A DNA stretch of 29,854 bases from [Eubacterium] saphenum. Lineage in GTDB: Bacteria; Bacillota; Clostridia; Lachnospirales; Anaerotignaceae. Positions 8,064 to 15,200 of the stretch are shown in pieces. The notes under the pieces were generated by a model that saw nothing but the letters and a program-made list of their open reading frames with translations, had not been told where the DNA came from and did no database searches. The stretch lies in the NCBI GenBank assembly GCA_004557645.1, contig SFGI01000027.1, forward strand, positions 1-29,854. Direction: 5' to 3'. Every line of letters starts with the position of its first letter. The first letter of the stretch is position 1. The position numbers were made by a program, and so were the translations under genes.

Positions 8064-8693
8064 ATGGGAAAAGATATCTGGAAACCGGGAACGGTCATCT
8101 ACCCCGTGCCCGCCGTTATGGTCTCCTGCGGCACCATGGAGGAAAAAAATATCATCACTGTGGCATGGACAGGAACCGTCAACAGCGACCCTGCCATGAC
8201 ATACGTCTCCATCCGCCCCAGCCGCCATTCTTATCAGATCATCAAGGAAAGGGGCGAGTTTGTCATCAATCTGGTGACAGAAAAACTGGCCTATGCCTGC
8301 GATTACTGCGGCGTGAAAAGCGGACGGGACATCGATAAATTTGCAGAAATGAAGCTGACCGCCAAAAAGGGGGAAAAGGTGGATGCGCCTATCATCTATG
8401 AAAGCCCTGTAAATATCGAATGTAAGGTAAAACAGATCATTCCACTGGGCACCCACCATATGTTTCTGGCGGAAGTGGTCTCTGTCCAGGTCAGCGATGA
8501 ATATCTGGACGAAACAGGCAAATTCCACTTCGACAAGGCAAAGCCCATCTGCTATTCCCACGGTGCTTATTATGGTCTGGGCAAAAAATTGGGCACCTTC
8601 GGTTATTCTGTGAAGAAAAAAGAGGATAAAAAAGTAGGGAAGGCGACAAAGAAGCCCGGTGCTCCCAAAAGAAAATCAAAGAAGAAAAAATAA
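8064..8693 (+). CDS. Flavin reductase-like (DIM6/NTAB, FMN-binding split-barrel) protein with a basic tail
   Basis: This 209-residue protein matches the flavin reductase-like FMN-binding split-barrel family. It opens with PGTVIYPVPAVMVSCG, followed by NIITVAWTGTVNSDPAMTYVSIRPSRHSY and FVINLVTEKLAYACDYCG, the usual FMN-binding strands. Relatives bind FMN and reduce flavin or act in small-molecule redox steps; the substrate here is unknown. About the last 27 residues are a Lys-rich tail (KKKEDKKVGKATKKPG...) not needed for the fold and possibly a nucleic-acid or membrane contact. AAAGGAG 7 bases upstream selects the ATG at 8064; the frame is open much further upstream but that part is antisense to the methyltransferase gene. 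A small acidic protein gene follows 20 bases later. Confidence 0.88.
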   Translation: MGKDIWKPGTVIYPVPAVMVSCGTMEEKNIITVAWTGTVNSDPAMTYVSIRPSRHSYQIIKERGEFVINLVTEKLAYACDYCGVKSGRDIDKFAEMKLTAKKGEKVDAPIIYESPVNIECKVKQIIPLGTHHMFLAEVVSVQVSDEYLDETGKFHFDKAKPICYSHGAYYGLGKKLGTFGYSVKKKEDKKVGKATKKPGAPKRKSKKKK

Positions 8694-8713
8694 CGCAAGG
8701 AGGATCCTGCACG

Positions 8714-8947
8714 ATGATGCAAATTTCTGAAGTCAATCTGATCTCTGTAGACAAAAGCGAAGAAATCTGGGAAATCGAGGGCGAAGTGATTTTCGAGGAC
8801 GATCTGTCCAGTGGTTTTGCAGCCAGCTATCTGGCGGAAGAAGACGAATGGGAAGAACTCTCTCTGGAACTGGAAATGGAAGAGGGGTTCAGCATGAGCG
8901 TGTTGAAAGATATGATTCTTTCTGCAATCGAAGAATACGAAGAATAA
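8714..8947 (+). CDS. Small, highly acidic protein of unknown function
   Basis: I do not recognise this 77-residue protein. About one third of its residues are Asp or Glu (25 of 77) against two Lys, and it has no signal peptide or membrane segment. The pattern alternates short beta-like stretches (VNLISVDKSEEIWEIEGEVIFED) with a Glu-rich helix at the C-terminus (SVLKDMILSAIEEYEE). AAGGAGG 11 bases upstream of ATGATG supports translation; the second ATG at 8717 is nearer the usual spacing. It sits 20 bases after the flavin reductase-like gene on the same strand and is probably co-transcribed. The contrast between its acidity and the basic tail of its neighbour could allow an interaction, but that is only a guess. 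Confidence 0.7.
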   Translation: MMQISEVNLISVDKSEEIWEIEGEVIFEDDLSSGFAASYLAEEDEWEELSLELEMEEGFSMSVLKDMILSAIEEYEE

Positions 8948-8974
8948 AAGAGGGTGTCGACTTTGTCGACACCC
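8942..8974 (-). terminator. Hairpin terminator at the end of the relQ operon
   Basis: GGGTGTCGAC (8952-8961) pairs perfectly with GTCGACACCC (8965-8974). On the minus strand the tail is TCTTTTATTC, so it would stop the relQ-metallophosphoesterase-membrane protein transcript. On the plus strand it directly follows the small acidic gene but lacks a T run. A second perfect hairpin lies beside it at 8977-8998. Confidence 0.55.
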
Positions 8975-8976
8975 TT

Positions 8977-9148
8977 CGTCGAAATCAGGATTTCGACGAG
9001 TTTAAACAGAAGAATAAACAGGCGGTTTCCATCGGCAAAAATGCCTTGATACCCACTGTTTTCCTCGGACGAGCAAAGCCCGCCCTGCGGATTCCATTCG
9101 GGACACCCAAACAGGTTTCCCGAACCCTTCCACTGCTCAAAAAGCTTT
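8977..9148. other. Structured non-coding stretch
   Basis: A perfect hairpin CGTCGAAAT/ATTTCGACG (8977-8998) is followed by about 150 bases with further pairing, including TTCGGGA/TCCCGAA at about 9099-9126. I find no convincing gene in either strand. It is the 3' untranslated region of the minus-strand operon, or a degenerate intergenic repeat. Confidence 0.4.
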
Positions 9149-9149
9149 T

Positions 9150-9797
9150 TCAATCTGAAACTGTTTCCTTTTCTTCTTCTGCCTCCAAAACCGCTTCTAC
9201 GATCTCTGCCACATTGCCTTCTTCCAAAGCAGATTCTTCCACAGCTTCTTCTGTTTCAGCAGCCTCGGTTTCTTCTGCGGCTTCGGCATCCTTTCTGTCC
9301 TGTTCCTTTTGCAGGATATGCCTGCCTACCATAAACAGCAGCACCGCCACCACCGCCGTAGGGATCACCGTCAGGGTCAGCTGCACCCAATAGAACTGTT
9401 CGCCCCAGCGGAAGAAGGGCAGCAACACGCCATAGATCATCGTATACAACGCTGCCAGCAAAATCAGTACACCGATAAAGGTACGTTTCCCTTCAAATTT
9501 CTTCAAGGGTTCATCCTTGCAGAAAGCAACGACCCGATCGAAGCAATCCTGATCTTCTATAGCTCTCAGTTCTTCCGGCAGCTTTGCCACATGAAAGGTG
9601 TCAAAGAAACAATAGCACCAGATGACAGGCAGCAGGAAGGCAAGAAATTTCCAACCGATGGTCATGGTCAGCCCTGCCAGAGCAGTAAAGAGTGCCATCA
9701 GCAGCGCACCTTTCTTCATCATGCCCAAATACATATACCCACCGCCGGGCCAAAGGGCACACAGGAATGTCAGTATCTTTTTTTCTTCCAATTTCAC
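9150..9797 (-). CDS. TM2-like multi-pass membrane protein with acidic cytoplasmic tail
   Basis: This is a 215-residue integral membrane protein of unknown function. The N-terminus (WPGGGYMYLGMMKKGALLMALF ... LPVIWCYCFFDTFH) resembles the TM2-type hairpin of two helices with a short Gly/Tyr-Leu-Gly turn. Two more helices follow at roughly residues 105-125 and 135-160. The last 50 residues are very acidic, Glu/Ala-rich and free of hydrophobic segments, so they probably lie in the cytoplasm. The start codon is GTG at 9797, with GGAGGG 7 bases before it; there is no in-frame ATG nearby. The gene is third in an operon with the alarmone synthetase and metallophosphoesterase genes, 12 bases after the latter. 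Confidence 0.8.
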   Translation of the reverse strand: MKLEEKKILTFLCALWPGGGYMYLGMMKKGALLMALFTALAGLTMTIGWKFLAFLLPVIWCYCFFDTFHVAKLPEELRAIEDQDCFDRVVAFCKDEPLKKFEGKRTFIGVLILLAALYTMIYGVLLPFFRWGEQFYWVQLTLTVIPTAVVAVLLFMVGRHILQKEQDRKDAEAAEETEAAETEEAVEESALEEGNVAEIVEAVLEAEEEKETVSD

Positions 9798-9809
9798 GTC
9801 TTTCCCTCC

Positions 9810-10499
9810 TTACAAGATGCGCTTGGGGCGAAAATCGATATAATCCGCCGCAACCAGATCATAGGTAATGCCATATCGTTCTCCTTCAAAGGCAGTGGCA
9901 TGGCTGGCCGCCCCATGCAGATGCCCATAGACTACCTTTTCGACGGGGTATTCCTTGAAAAGTTCCGTAAAGGCGGAATCTTCTTTTTTATCATTCATGG
10001 GCGGAAAGTGCATCATCAAAATGATCTTCTCCGCACCGTTTCGCATGGCTCCATCCAGGGATAATTTCAACCGCACCTGTTCTCTTTCGTAAAGCTTTTT
10101 ATCCTGCTCTGTAAAGCGGGTATCATTGGGGCAGAGCCAGCCGCGGCTACCGCAGATGGCCCAATCCTCGTACCCATCAAAATCGTTTTTCAAAAACCGC
10201 ATCCCGGGATATCTGGCCTCCAGTTTGGAGGAGGATTTCCACCAGTAATCGTGATTGCCCCCCAAAAGAATCTTTCTTCCCGGCAGGCTGTAGATCACAT
10301 CCAAGTCCGCCGCCGCATCATCGATCCGCATGCCCCAGGACAGATCTCCCGGCAAAAGAACGGTATCTTCTTCCGTCACCAGTTCCTTCCAGCTTTCGAT
10401 GATCTTCGAACTATGGTTTTTCCAATGCTCCCCGAAGATATCCATAGGCTTATCCACGGAAAAGGCAAAATGCAGGTCTGCAATGGCAAATAAGCCCAT
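9810..10499 (-). CDS. Metallophosphoesterase (calcineurin-like phosphohydrolase)
   Basis: This 229-residue protein shows all the metal-ligand blocks of calcineurin-like phosphoesterases in order: ADLH (about 7-10), GDLSWG (51-56), GNHDYWW (about 80-86), MHFPP (about 163) and GHLHG near residue 192. The family uses a two-metal centre to cleave phosphomonoesters or diesters; the substrate cannot be inferred. The Clostridial subgroup with a DLHF start and GNHDYWW is usually annotated only as serine/threonine phosphatase-like. AAGGAGGAAGAAC precedes the ATG. It follows the RelQ-type gene by 16 bases and precedes the membrane protein gene by 12, so the three are one operon. A role in nucleotide or alarmone turnover is possible but unproven. 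Confidence 0.88.
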   Translation of the reverse strand: MGLFAIADLHFAFSVDKPMDIFGEHWKNHSSKIIESWKELVTEEDTVLLPGDLSWGMRIDDAAADLDVIYSLPGRKILLGGNHDYWWKSSSKLEARYPGMRFLKNDFDGYEDWAICGSRGWLCPNDTRFTEQDKKLYEREQVRLKLSLDGAMRNGAEKIILMMHFPPMNDKKEDSAFTELFKEYPVEKVVYGHLHGAASHATAFEGERYGITYDLVAADYIDFRPKRIL

Positions 10500-10515
10500 G
10501 TTCTTCCTCCTTTTC

Positions 10516-11307
10516 TTATACTCGGTAAACTTCTGCCAGCACGTTCAGCTTTTCGTTGAATTCCCGCAGCCTGTCGATATCGTTGCTATCCCAGACATCG
10601 GAAAATTCTCTGTTGATGGCATCCATATCCTCCAGCTTTGCTATGAAATGCAGCTTCTGGATATTATCCAGAATATTGGATGTCATATTTCTTCTGATCT
10701 CGTTCAGCCTCTGGGCATTTGTGATCTCTCCGCGGATGGTGGACATTTCCTGGTCCAGGTTGAAGGCCGCTTCGGCGCAGTTTGTCAGTCTGTCCTGCAA
10801 TGCCTGGGGGATATTGCCGCTGTACTTATAGCGCAGGGAATGTTCCGCCGTTGCCCAGAAATTCATAGCGTTTGTACGAATCTGGATTTCCGCGAAAATT
10901 TCCTTGGGCCCCAGAGCAGTACTCAGGGGATATTTGATGATGATATGATAGCTGCGATAGCCACTGGGTTTTGTATTCGTTATGTAGTCTCTTTCCTCCA
11001 CGATGGTCATATCCCTGCGGGAGCGCACCATATCCACTACTTTCTGGATATCCTCTACGAACTGGCAGAGGATACGGATACCGGCGATATCTTCGATCTC
11101 CTGCTCGATCCGATCGGGGTGGATATGCTTTCTGCCTGCTTTGTCCAAAATGCTGGCAGGCTTTTTCAATCTGCCTGTGACAGAATCTATCGGGGAATAA
11201 ATGCCCAAATGCCGACATTCTTTATCCAGATTTTTGAACTTCAGCAGCAATTCCTCCACTGCCTGTTCGTAGGGATAAAGCAATTCTTTCCAATTTATGA
11301 TTTCCAA
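10516..11307 (-). CDS. Small alarmone synthetase, RelA/SpoT-domain GTP pyrophosphokinase (RelQ/YjbM-like)
   Basis: This 263-residue, single-domain (p)ppGpp synthetase transfers pyrophosphate from ATP to GTP or GDP. Synthetase motifs are present: GRLKKPASILDK (45-56, nucleotide contact), DIAGIRI (73-79), RDYITNTKPSGYRSYH (106-121) and AEIQIRTNAMNFWATAEH (139-156). There is no HD hydrolase, TGS or ACT domain. It is somewhat longer at the C-terminus than B. subtilis RelQ (about 211 residues), as in other Clostridial members. The start is TTG at 11307, because AAGGAGGAACCCTT precedes it at proper spacing. Upstream in-frame ATGs at 11352 and 11406 lie in or above the promoter (TTGCGT-18-TACAAT at 11351-11380). 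It heads a three-gene operon. Confidence 0.9.
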   Translation of the reverse strand: MEIINWKELLYPYEQAVEELLLKFKNLDKECRHLGIYSPIDSVTGRLKKPASILDKAGRKHIHPDRIEQEIEDIAGIRILCQFVEDIQKVVDMVRSRRDMTIVEERDYITNTKPSGYRSYHIIIKYPLSTALGPKEIFAEIQIRTNAMNFWATAEHSLRYKYSGNIPQALQDRLTNCAEAAFNLDQEMSTIRGEITNAQRLNEIRRNMTSNILDNIQKLHFIAKLEDMDAINREFSDVWDSNDIDRLREFNEKLNVLAEVYRV

Positions 11308-11350
11308 AAGGGTTCCTCCTTCGGCCAAATTGCCATATTTCTTCATTTTC

Positions 11351-11380
11351 ATTGTACTACATAATCCAATGCAGACGCAA
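11351..11380 (-). promoter_or_regulatory. Promoter of the relQ operon
   Basis: On the minus strand TTGCGT (11375-11380) is followed after 18 bases by TACAAT (11351-11356). A start near 11345 leaves a leader of about 38 bases to the TTG codon at 11307. Confidence 0.55.
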
Positions 11381-11434
11381 TGGAAGAATTTCTTAATTTT
11401 CCCCAAATTTCAACATTTTTCCTTTTCTCACAGG

Positions 11435-11471
11435 AAAGACGCCATACCCATTTCGAGCATGACGTCTTTTT
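11435..11471 (-). terminator. Hairpin just after ptsI, probable terminator
   Basis: AAAGACGCCAT (11435-11445) pairs with ATGACGTCTTT (11459-11469, one mismatch). The hairpin begins right at the ptsI stop. The T run is on the plus-strand side, and the minus-strand tail (TCCTGTGAG) is poor, so termination efficiency is uncertain. Confidence 0.4.
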
Positions 11472-13150
11472 CAGCGTTCCAGCAATTTTTTGACCTCTTT
11501 TTCCGTCCCTGCTGCCAATATCCGCTGGGCAAAGCCCTTCGTCTGTTTCTCTGAAAGTCCCCGCACCTGATAGCGCACAGAAGCGATCTCATTGGAGACC
11601 ATGCTGAATTCATCCAGCCCCATGCCCACCAATATGGGTACGGCTCTTTCATCCCCGGCAAATTCGCCGCACATACCAACTTCCTTTCCTTCCCTATGCC
11701 CCGCTCCAATGACCTTTGCCACCGCCCGCAACACTGCCGGGTGGAAAGGACTATAGAGTTTCGTCAACTTTTGGTTGCCCCTGTCTGCCGCAAGAATATA
11801 TTGGGTCAGATCATTGGTGCCGATGCTGAAAAAATCCACTTCCTTCGCCAGTTCTTCCGCCATGAATACCGCCGCCGGTGTTTCCACCATGATGCCCGTG
11901 CTGATGCTCTCCCGAAAAAGGACGTTCCGCTCCCGCAGCTCCTGCTTGCATTCCTCCAGCAATTGATTGGCCTTGCGGAATTCCTCCACGGAAACGATCA
12001 TAGGATACATGATACGGATATCCCCGAAGGCTGCCGCCCGCAGGATGGCTTTCAGCTGTGTCTTGAATACATCCCGCATATCCAGACAAAAACGGATGGC
12101 CCGCCAGCCCAGAAAAGGATTCTCCTCTTTCTCAAACTGGTAATAGGGCAAATTTTTATCCCCGCCAATATCCAAGGTGCGGATGGTGATGGGTTTCTTC
12201 AATATCTCTGCCGCTTTTTTGTATATCTCAAACTGTTCCTGCTCTGTAGGGAAACGGCTGCTTTCCATATATAAAAATTCGCTGCGGAACAGACCGATCC
12301 CTTCCGCCCCATGCTTTCTCGCCGCCTCCACATCCTTCAGGCTGCCCACATTGGCATAGAGATGCACCTGCCGACCATCGGTGGTCACCGCAGGCAGGCG
12401 GTTCATTTCCTTCAGCTTCCGCTTCAATTCCTTCTCTGCTTCCTGCTTTTTGGTATAGTCCTGCTTTGTCAGGTCATCAGGAGATAACAGAAGAATCCCT
12501 TCATTCCCATCCAGAATGACCTCTTCTCCTGCCTGCACCTGTTCCAAAATGCCTTCCACCCCCAGCAAAGCAGGAATTTCCAAGCTTCGCGCCAGAATCG
12601 CCACATGGCTGGTACTGCCTCCCTTGGCAGTCACCATGCCTTTGATATAGCGAAAATCCATCTTCGCTGTATCGGAAGGGTTCAGTTCCTCCGCAAAAAG
12701 GATGACTTTCTCTTTGATATTCCGAAAAGGGTCATCCTCAATGCCCTTCAAGAAAGCCATGATACGTCGGCAAACATCCCTCACATCCGCCGCCCGCTCC
12801 TGCAAATACGCATCCTCCAGGCTTTCCAGCAGCCCACAGGTCTCCTCCATCTGCTCCTCCAAAGCCCACTGGGCATTTTTCCCTTTCTCTATTTTTTCTT
12901 CTACCCCTAAAATCAGCGTATCATCCTCTGCCATATCCAGATGGGCAGCAAAAATCGGATTTGTCCTTGCCAGAGGGCGAAGGGCATCCCTGGCCTGCTC
13001 CGTTGCCCGGCGAAAAGCCGCTTTTTCCCGCTCCTGTTCAGTTTCTTCGATTTCCACACGCTCCGCTGCCAGATTCGGCGGCTGTACCAAAAAAGCCCGC
13101 CCCATTGCAACGCCTTTGGATGCCCGCTGCTCCGCTCTGATCTCTTCCAT
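11471..13150 (-). CDS. ptsI: Phosphoenolpyruvate-protein phosphotransferase, PTS enzyme I
   Basis: This 559-residue cytoplasmic enzyme takes phosphate from PEP onto its active-site His182 (GGSTSHVAILARS) and passes it to HPr. The PEP-binding C-terminal barrel is intact, with LGWRAIRFCLD, GTNDLTQYILAADR and the cysteine-containing GMCGEFAGD. Length is normal (about 570). The start lies in ATGAGCATG. The first ATG (13156) abuts its GGAGGG and overlaps the ptsH stop, while the second (13150) has 7-base spacing, so I place the start there; the difference is two residues. It is translationally coupled to ptsH directly upstream. No sugar-specific EII gene lies in the window. A hairpin follows the stop. 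Confidence 0.96.
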   Translation of the reverse strand: MEEIRAEQRASKGVAMGRAFLVQPPNLAAERVEIEETEQEREKAAFRRATEQARDALRPLARTNPIFAAHLDMAEDDTLILGVEEKIEKGKNAQWALEEQMEETCGLLESLEDAYLQERAADVRDVCRRIMAFLKGIEDDPFRNIKEKVILFAEELNPSDTAKMDFRYIKGMVTAKGGSTSHVAILARSLEIPALLGVEGILEQVQAGEEVILDGNEGILLLSPDDLTKQDYTKKQEAEKELKRKLKEMNRLPAVTTDGRQVHLYANVGSLKDVEAARKHGAEGIGLFRSEFLYMESSRFPTEQEQFEIYKKAAEILKKPITIRTLDIGGDKNLPYYQFEKEENPFLGWRAIRFCLDMRDVFKTQLKAILRAAAFGDIRIMYPMIVSVEEFRKANQLLEECKQELRERNVLFRESISTGIMVETPAAVFMAEELAKEVDFFSIGTNDLTQYILAADRGNQKLTKLYSPFHPAVLRAVAKVIGAGHREGKEVGMCGEFAGDERAVPILVGMGLDEFSMVSNEIASVRYQVRGLSEKQTKGFAQRILAAGTEKEVKKLLER

Positions 13151-13152
13151 GC

Positions 13153-13413
13153 TCATCCCTCCAGAATATTCAGAAAGGCTTCCAGCTTTTCTACGGAATG
13201 TTTATCCCCTTCCCCATCAGCAGAAAGCATCAGTTCACTGCCCTCCTTCGCCCCTAGGGTCAACAACTGCAGGATACTGTCTGCCGCTGCCTTTTTCCCG
13301 TTATGGGAAATGTAGACCTTACAGGGCAGCTGCTTCGCATAGGCCACCACTTCCGATGCCGGGCGGGCATGGAGCCCTGTTTTATTTTTCAAGATCACTT
13401 TTCTTTCGATCAT
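13153..13413 (-). CDS. ptsH: Phosphocarrier protein HPr
   Basis: This 86-residue HPr has the PEP-dependent phosphorylation site His15 in TGLHARPAS and Ser46 in ADSILQLLTLG at the position phosphorylated by HPr kinase in Firmicutes. It therefore could also act as a catabolite-control cofactor. The motif around Ser46 departs from the common KSIMGVMSLG. GGGAGG 8 bases upstream of the ATG at 13413 selects this start over a longer open frame reaching 13464. The TGA stop overlaps the first possible ptsI ATG. Upstream, the gene diverges from the DUF2325 gene across a 188-base gap; no clear promoter for ptsH was found there. Confidence 0.95.
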   Translation of the reverse strand: MIERKVILKNKTGLHARPASEVVAYAKQLPCKVYISHNGKKAAADSILQLLTLGAKEGSELMLSADGEGDKHSVEKLEAFLNILEG

Positions 13414-13519
13414 TTTCTCGACCTCCCAAAAAATCGTTTCCCTTAGTTTCCCTGATTCCAGCAAAAATATGAATCTGATCTTTTGAGAATCTTTTTCATA
13501 TAAATTTGCTCAGAATTTC

Positions 13520-13548
13520 TTGACATCTATTTTTTCCTGTGGTATCTT
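13520..13548 (+). promoter_or_regulatory. Promoter of the DUF2325 gene
   Basis: TTGACA (13520-13525) is followed after exactly 17 bases by TATCTT (13543-13548). Transcription would begin about 13555, directly before operator site A. Confidence 0.7.
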
Positions 13549-13559
13549 AGATGCACAAA

Positions 13560-13575
13560 GTTATTTATGACTAAC
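13560..13575 (+). promoter_or_regulatory. Predicted iron-repressor operator, site A
   Basis: GTTATTTATGACTAAC: GTTA and TAAC half-sites in a 16-base window, located just after the expected transcription start of the DUF2325 gene. A bound repressor here would block transcription start or escape. Confidence 0.55.
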
Positions 13576-13601
13576 CAAAAAAAGAAAAAGGAGGTCGTCC
13601 C

Positions 13602-13886
13602 ATGAGTGTAGTCATCGTAGGAGGCCATGACAGAATGGTTCGTCAATATATGGATATCTGTAAAAAATTCAACTGTAAAAGCAAGGTTTTTACCCAGCTT
13701 CCCGGCAACTTCAAAGGGCAGATTGGTCAGGCAGACCTCATCATCCTTTTCACCAGCACCGTTTCCCATATCATGGCAAATGGCGCAGTGCAGGAAGCAG
13801 AACGAAACAATATCGCCATCGAACGCAGCCACAGCAGTTCTTCTTCTGCCCTGAAGCGTATCCTTGGCCAATATTGTACATCTTAA
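13602..13886 (+). CDS. DUF2325 family protein, iron-cluster associated
   Basis: This 94-residue soluble protein matches the DUF2325 family: MSVVIVGGHDRM at the start, then a Rossmann-like alternation (KSKVFTQLPG, ADLIILFTSTVSHIMANGAVQEA) and a Ser-rich turn (HSSSSSALKRIL). It is close to the whole domain length. Biochemical function is not established. AAAGGAGG 8 bases upstream defines the start, with a consensus promoter and a predicted iron operator before it. It precedes the DUF3793 gene by 39 bases, within which lies another operator copy, so the two are probably expressed together under iron limitation. Position and shared sites point to a role in ferrous iron uptake or redox handling. 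Confidence 0.85.
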   Translation: MSVVIVGGHDRMVRQYMDICKKFNCKSKVFTQLPGNFKGQIGQADLIILFTSTVSHIMANGAVQEAERNNIAIERSHSSSSSALKRILGQYCTS

Positions 13887-13895
13887 TATCGAAGA

Positions 13896-13911
13896 GTTAG
13901 CTATTACTAAC
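13896..13911 (+). promoter_or_regulatory. Predicted iron-repressor operator, site B
   Basis: GTTAGCTATTACTAAC: perfect 5-bp arms GTTAG/CTAAC with a 6-base centre, between the DUF2325 stop and the DUF3793 ribosome site. It implies a second, internal control point. Confidence 0.6.
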
Positions 13912-13925
13912 CAAAGGAGGTATTT

Positions 13926-14522
13926 ATGTCCGATTTTGAAGAAAAAATGCTTTACTATGCCTCCCCTGCTCTTTTGGGCAGAAAACAGGCAAATCTCTTT
14001 TCCTTCCCCATCTGTCGTCTGACAGACTATCGGAAGGAGATCGAAACATACAGAAAAGAACTATCCCCCCTTGGCATCTCTGTAGAATATCTCTACAGCC
14101 GCCATCAGCGGGTATACCTGCTCATCTATCGCAAGGATATGCTCCTGCAATATCTGAGACAACCTGCTGTGAAAGCCTTTCTCATTCAGGAGGGCTATCC
14201 CCCAGAGGTTGGAGAAGAGGCATCCTTTGACGCTTGTCTCTGCACCCTGCGGCAGCATATCCTGGAAGGGAATGATTTTCCCCACGAGATCGGCTTCTTT
14301 TTTGGCTATCCCCCGGAAGACGTTTTCGCTTTCATCCGGGAAAAGGGCCGCAATTATAAGCTGGTGGGCGACTGGAAGGTATACGGCGACGGCAAAGCCG
14401 CCCTTCGCACCTTCCGCAGCTATGCCAGATGCAGAAAAAGACTCATGGAACAAGCAGCCGCCGGGGCCAGCATCGTGTCCCTTTTGACACCCGTATGCGC
14501 CCATGCAGCTGTTTGCATATAA
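13926..14522 (+). CDS. DUF3793 family protein, iron-cluster associated
   Basis: This 198-residue protein has the layout of the DUF3793 family. An N-terminal part (YASPALLGRKQANLFSF) is followed by VEYLYSRHQRVYLLIYRK and the most conserved block, HEIGFFFGYPPEDVFAFI (120-137), with GDWKVYGD soon after. Two Cys lie near residues 84-88 region (DACLCTLRQ) and more near the C-terminus (ARCRKR, PVCAHAAVCI). No signal peptide or membrane helix is evident. The molecular function is unknown; in Clostridia the family tends to sit beside flavodoxin and feo genes, as here. AAAGGAGG precedes the ATG. The gene is 29 bases upstream of the flavodoxin gene and is preceded by operator B, suggesting a role in iron acquisition. 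Confidence 0.85.
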   Translation: MSDFEEKMLYYASPALLGRKQANLFSFPICRLTDYRKEIETYRKELSPLGISVEYLYSRHQRVYLLIYRKDMLLQYLRQPAVKAFLIQEGYPPEVGEEASFDACLCTLRQHILEGNDFPHEIGFFFGYPPEDVFAFIREKGRNYKLVGDWKVYGDGKAALRTFRSYARCRKRLMEQAAAGASIVSLLTPVCAHAAVCI

Positions 14523-14551
14523 AAAATTACAAGATTAGGAGGCGTAAAAAC

Positions 14552-14965
14552 ATGAAAAACGCAGTGATTTATTGGAGTGGTACAGGTAACACCGCAGCAA
14601 TGGCAAAAGCCATCGCCGCAGCTATGGGGGAAGATACAGAAATCTTCTCCGTAGATAAATTCACAGGCAGCGTGGCAGACTATGACAAGATCGCATTCGG
14701 CTGCTCTGCCATGGGCGATGAAGTGCTGGAAGAAGCAGAATTTGAACCCTTCTTCGCATCCATCGAAGGCAGCCTGAAGGGCAAGAAAGTTGCTCTGTTT
14801 GGTTCCTATGGCTGGGGCGACGGACAGTGGATGCGGGATTGGGCAGACAGAACTGCAAAGGCAGGCGCAAACCTGTATGACGAAGGTCTGATCGTCAACG
14901 GCTTCCCCGAAGGCGATGCAAAGGTACAGTGCACTGCTTACGGCGAAGGCTTCGCAGCCTATTAA
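14552..14965 (+). CDS. Short-chain flavodoxin
   Basis: This 137-residue flavodoxin has the FMN phosphate loop WSGTGNTAAMA (residues 8-18) right after the first strand (KNAVIY). The second FMN-contact loop lies around FGCSAMGDEVLEE and the third around FGSYGWGDGQWM, which carries the aromatic residues that stack on the isoalloxazine ring. It is a low-potential one-electron carrier that can replace ferredoxin when iron is scarce, so its place in the iron-controlled operon makes physiological sense. TTAGGAGG is 8 bases before the ATG. It is the last gene of the DUF2325-DUF3793 operon and is followed by a terminator at 14978-15000. Confidence 0.95.
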   Translation: MKNAVIYWSGTGNTAAMAKAIAAAMGEDTEIFSVDKFTGSVADYDKIAFGCSAMGDEVLEEAEFEPFFASIEGSLKGKKVALFGSYGWGDGQWMRDWADRTAKAGANLYDEGLIVNGFPEGDAKVQCTAYGEGFAAY

Positions 14966-14977
14966 AATCGATAGAGA

Positions 14978-15000
14978 GCATCTGAAATCAGATGTTTTCT
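14978..15000 (+). terminator. Terminator of the flavodoxin operon
   Basis: CATCTG (14979-14984) pairs with CAGATG (14989-14994) around AAAT, followed by TTTTCT, 13 bases after the flavodoxin stop. Confidence 0.65.
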
Positions 15001-15066
15001 GATATAACTCCTCTACAAAACTCTTTACAAATTCAAAATGATCCTCTATTATCTCTCTAATGAAGA

Positions 15067-15095
15067 AACCGAGTCTGAAAAAGACTCGGTTTTTT
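15067..15095 (+). terminator. Strong terminator between convergent iron operons
   Basis: AACCGAGTC (15067-15075) pairs with GACTCGGTT (15083-15091), followed by a T6 run on the plus strand. It backs up the flavodoxin terminator. Confidence 0.8.
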
Positions 15096-15154
15096 CGTAT
15101 GGGCGTGTTTTGAAAAGAGAGCTGCCCCTTGCTTTTCTCCAAAATCTGCGGAAC

Positions 15155-15190
15155 ACAAAAAAGCCGTTCCTATTTCTAAGAACGACTTTC
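15155..15190 (-). terminator. Terminator of feo module 1
   Basis: On the minus strand AAGTCGTTC and GAACGGCTT pair (one G-U) around a 10-base loop, then TTTTTTGTG. It lies 11 bases past the stop of the Cys-rich miniprotein gene. Confidence 0.75.
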
Positions 15191-15200
15191 CATGATTTCT

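Noticed and set aside
13476..13510. Inverted repeat (TATGAA and TTCATA) between ptsH and the DUF2325 gene
   Set aside because: Only six bases per arm and a long loop in AT-rich DNA; no link to a known catabolite element could be shown.
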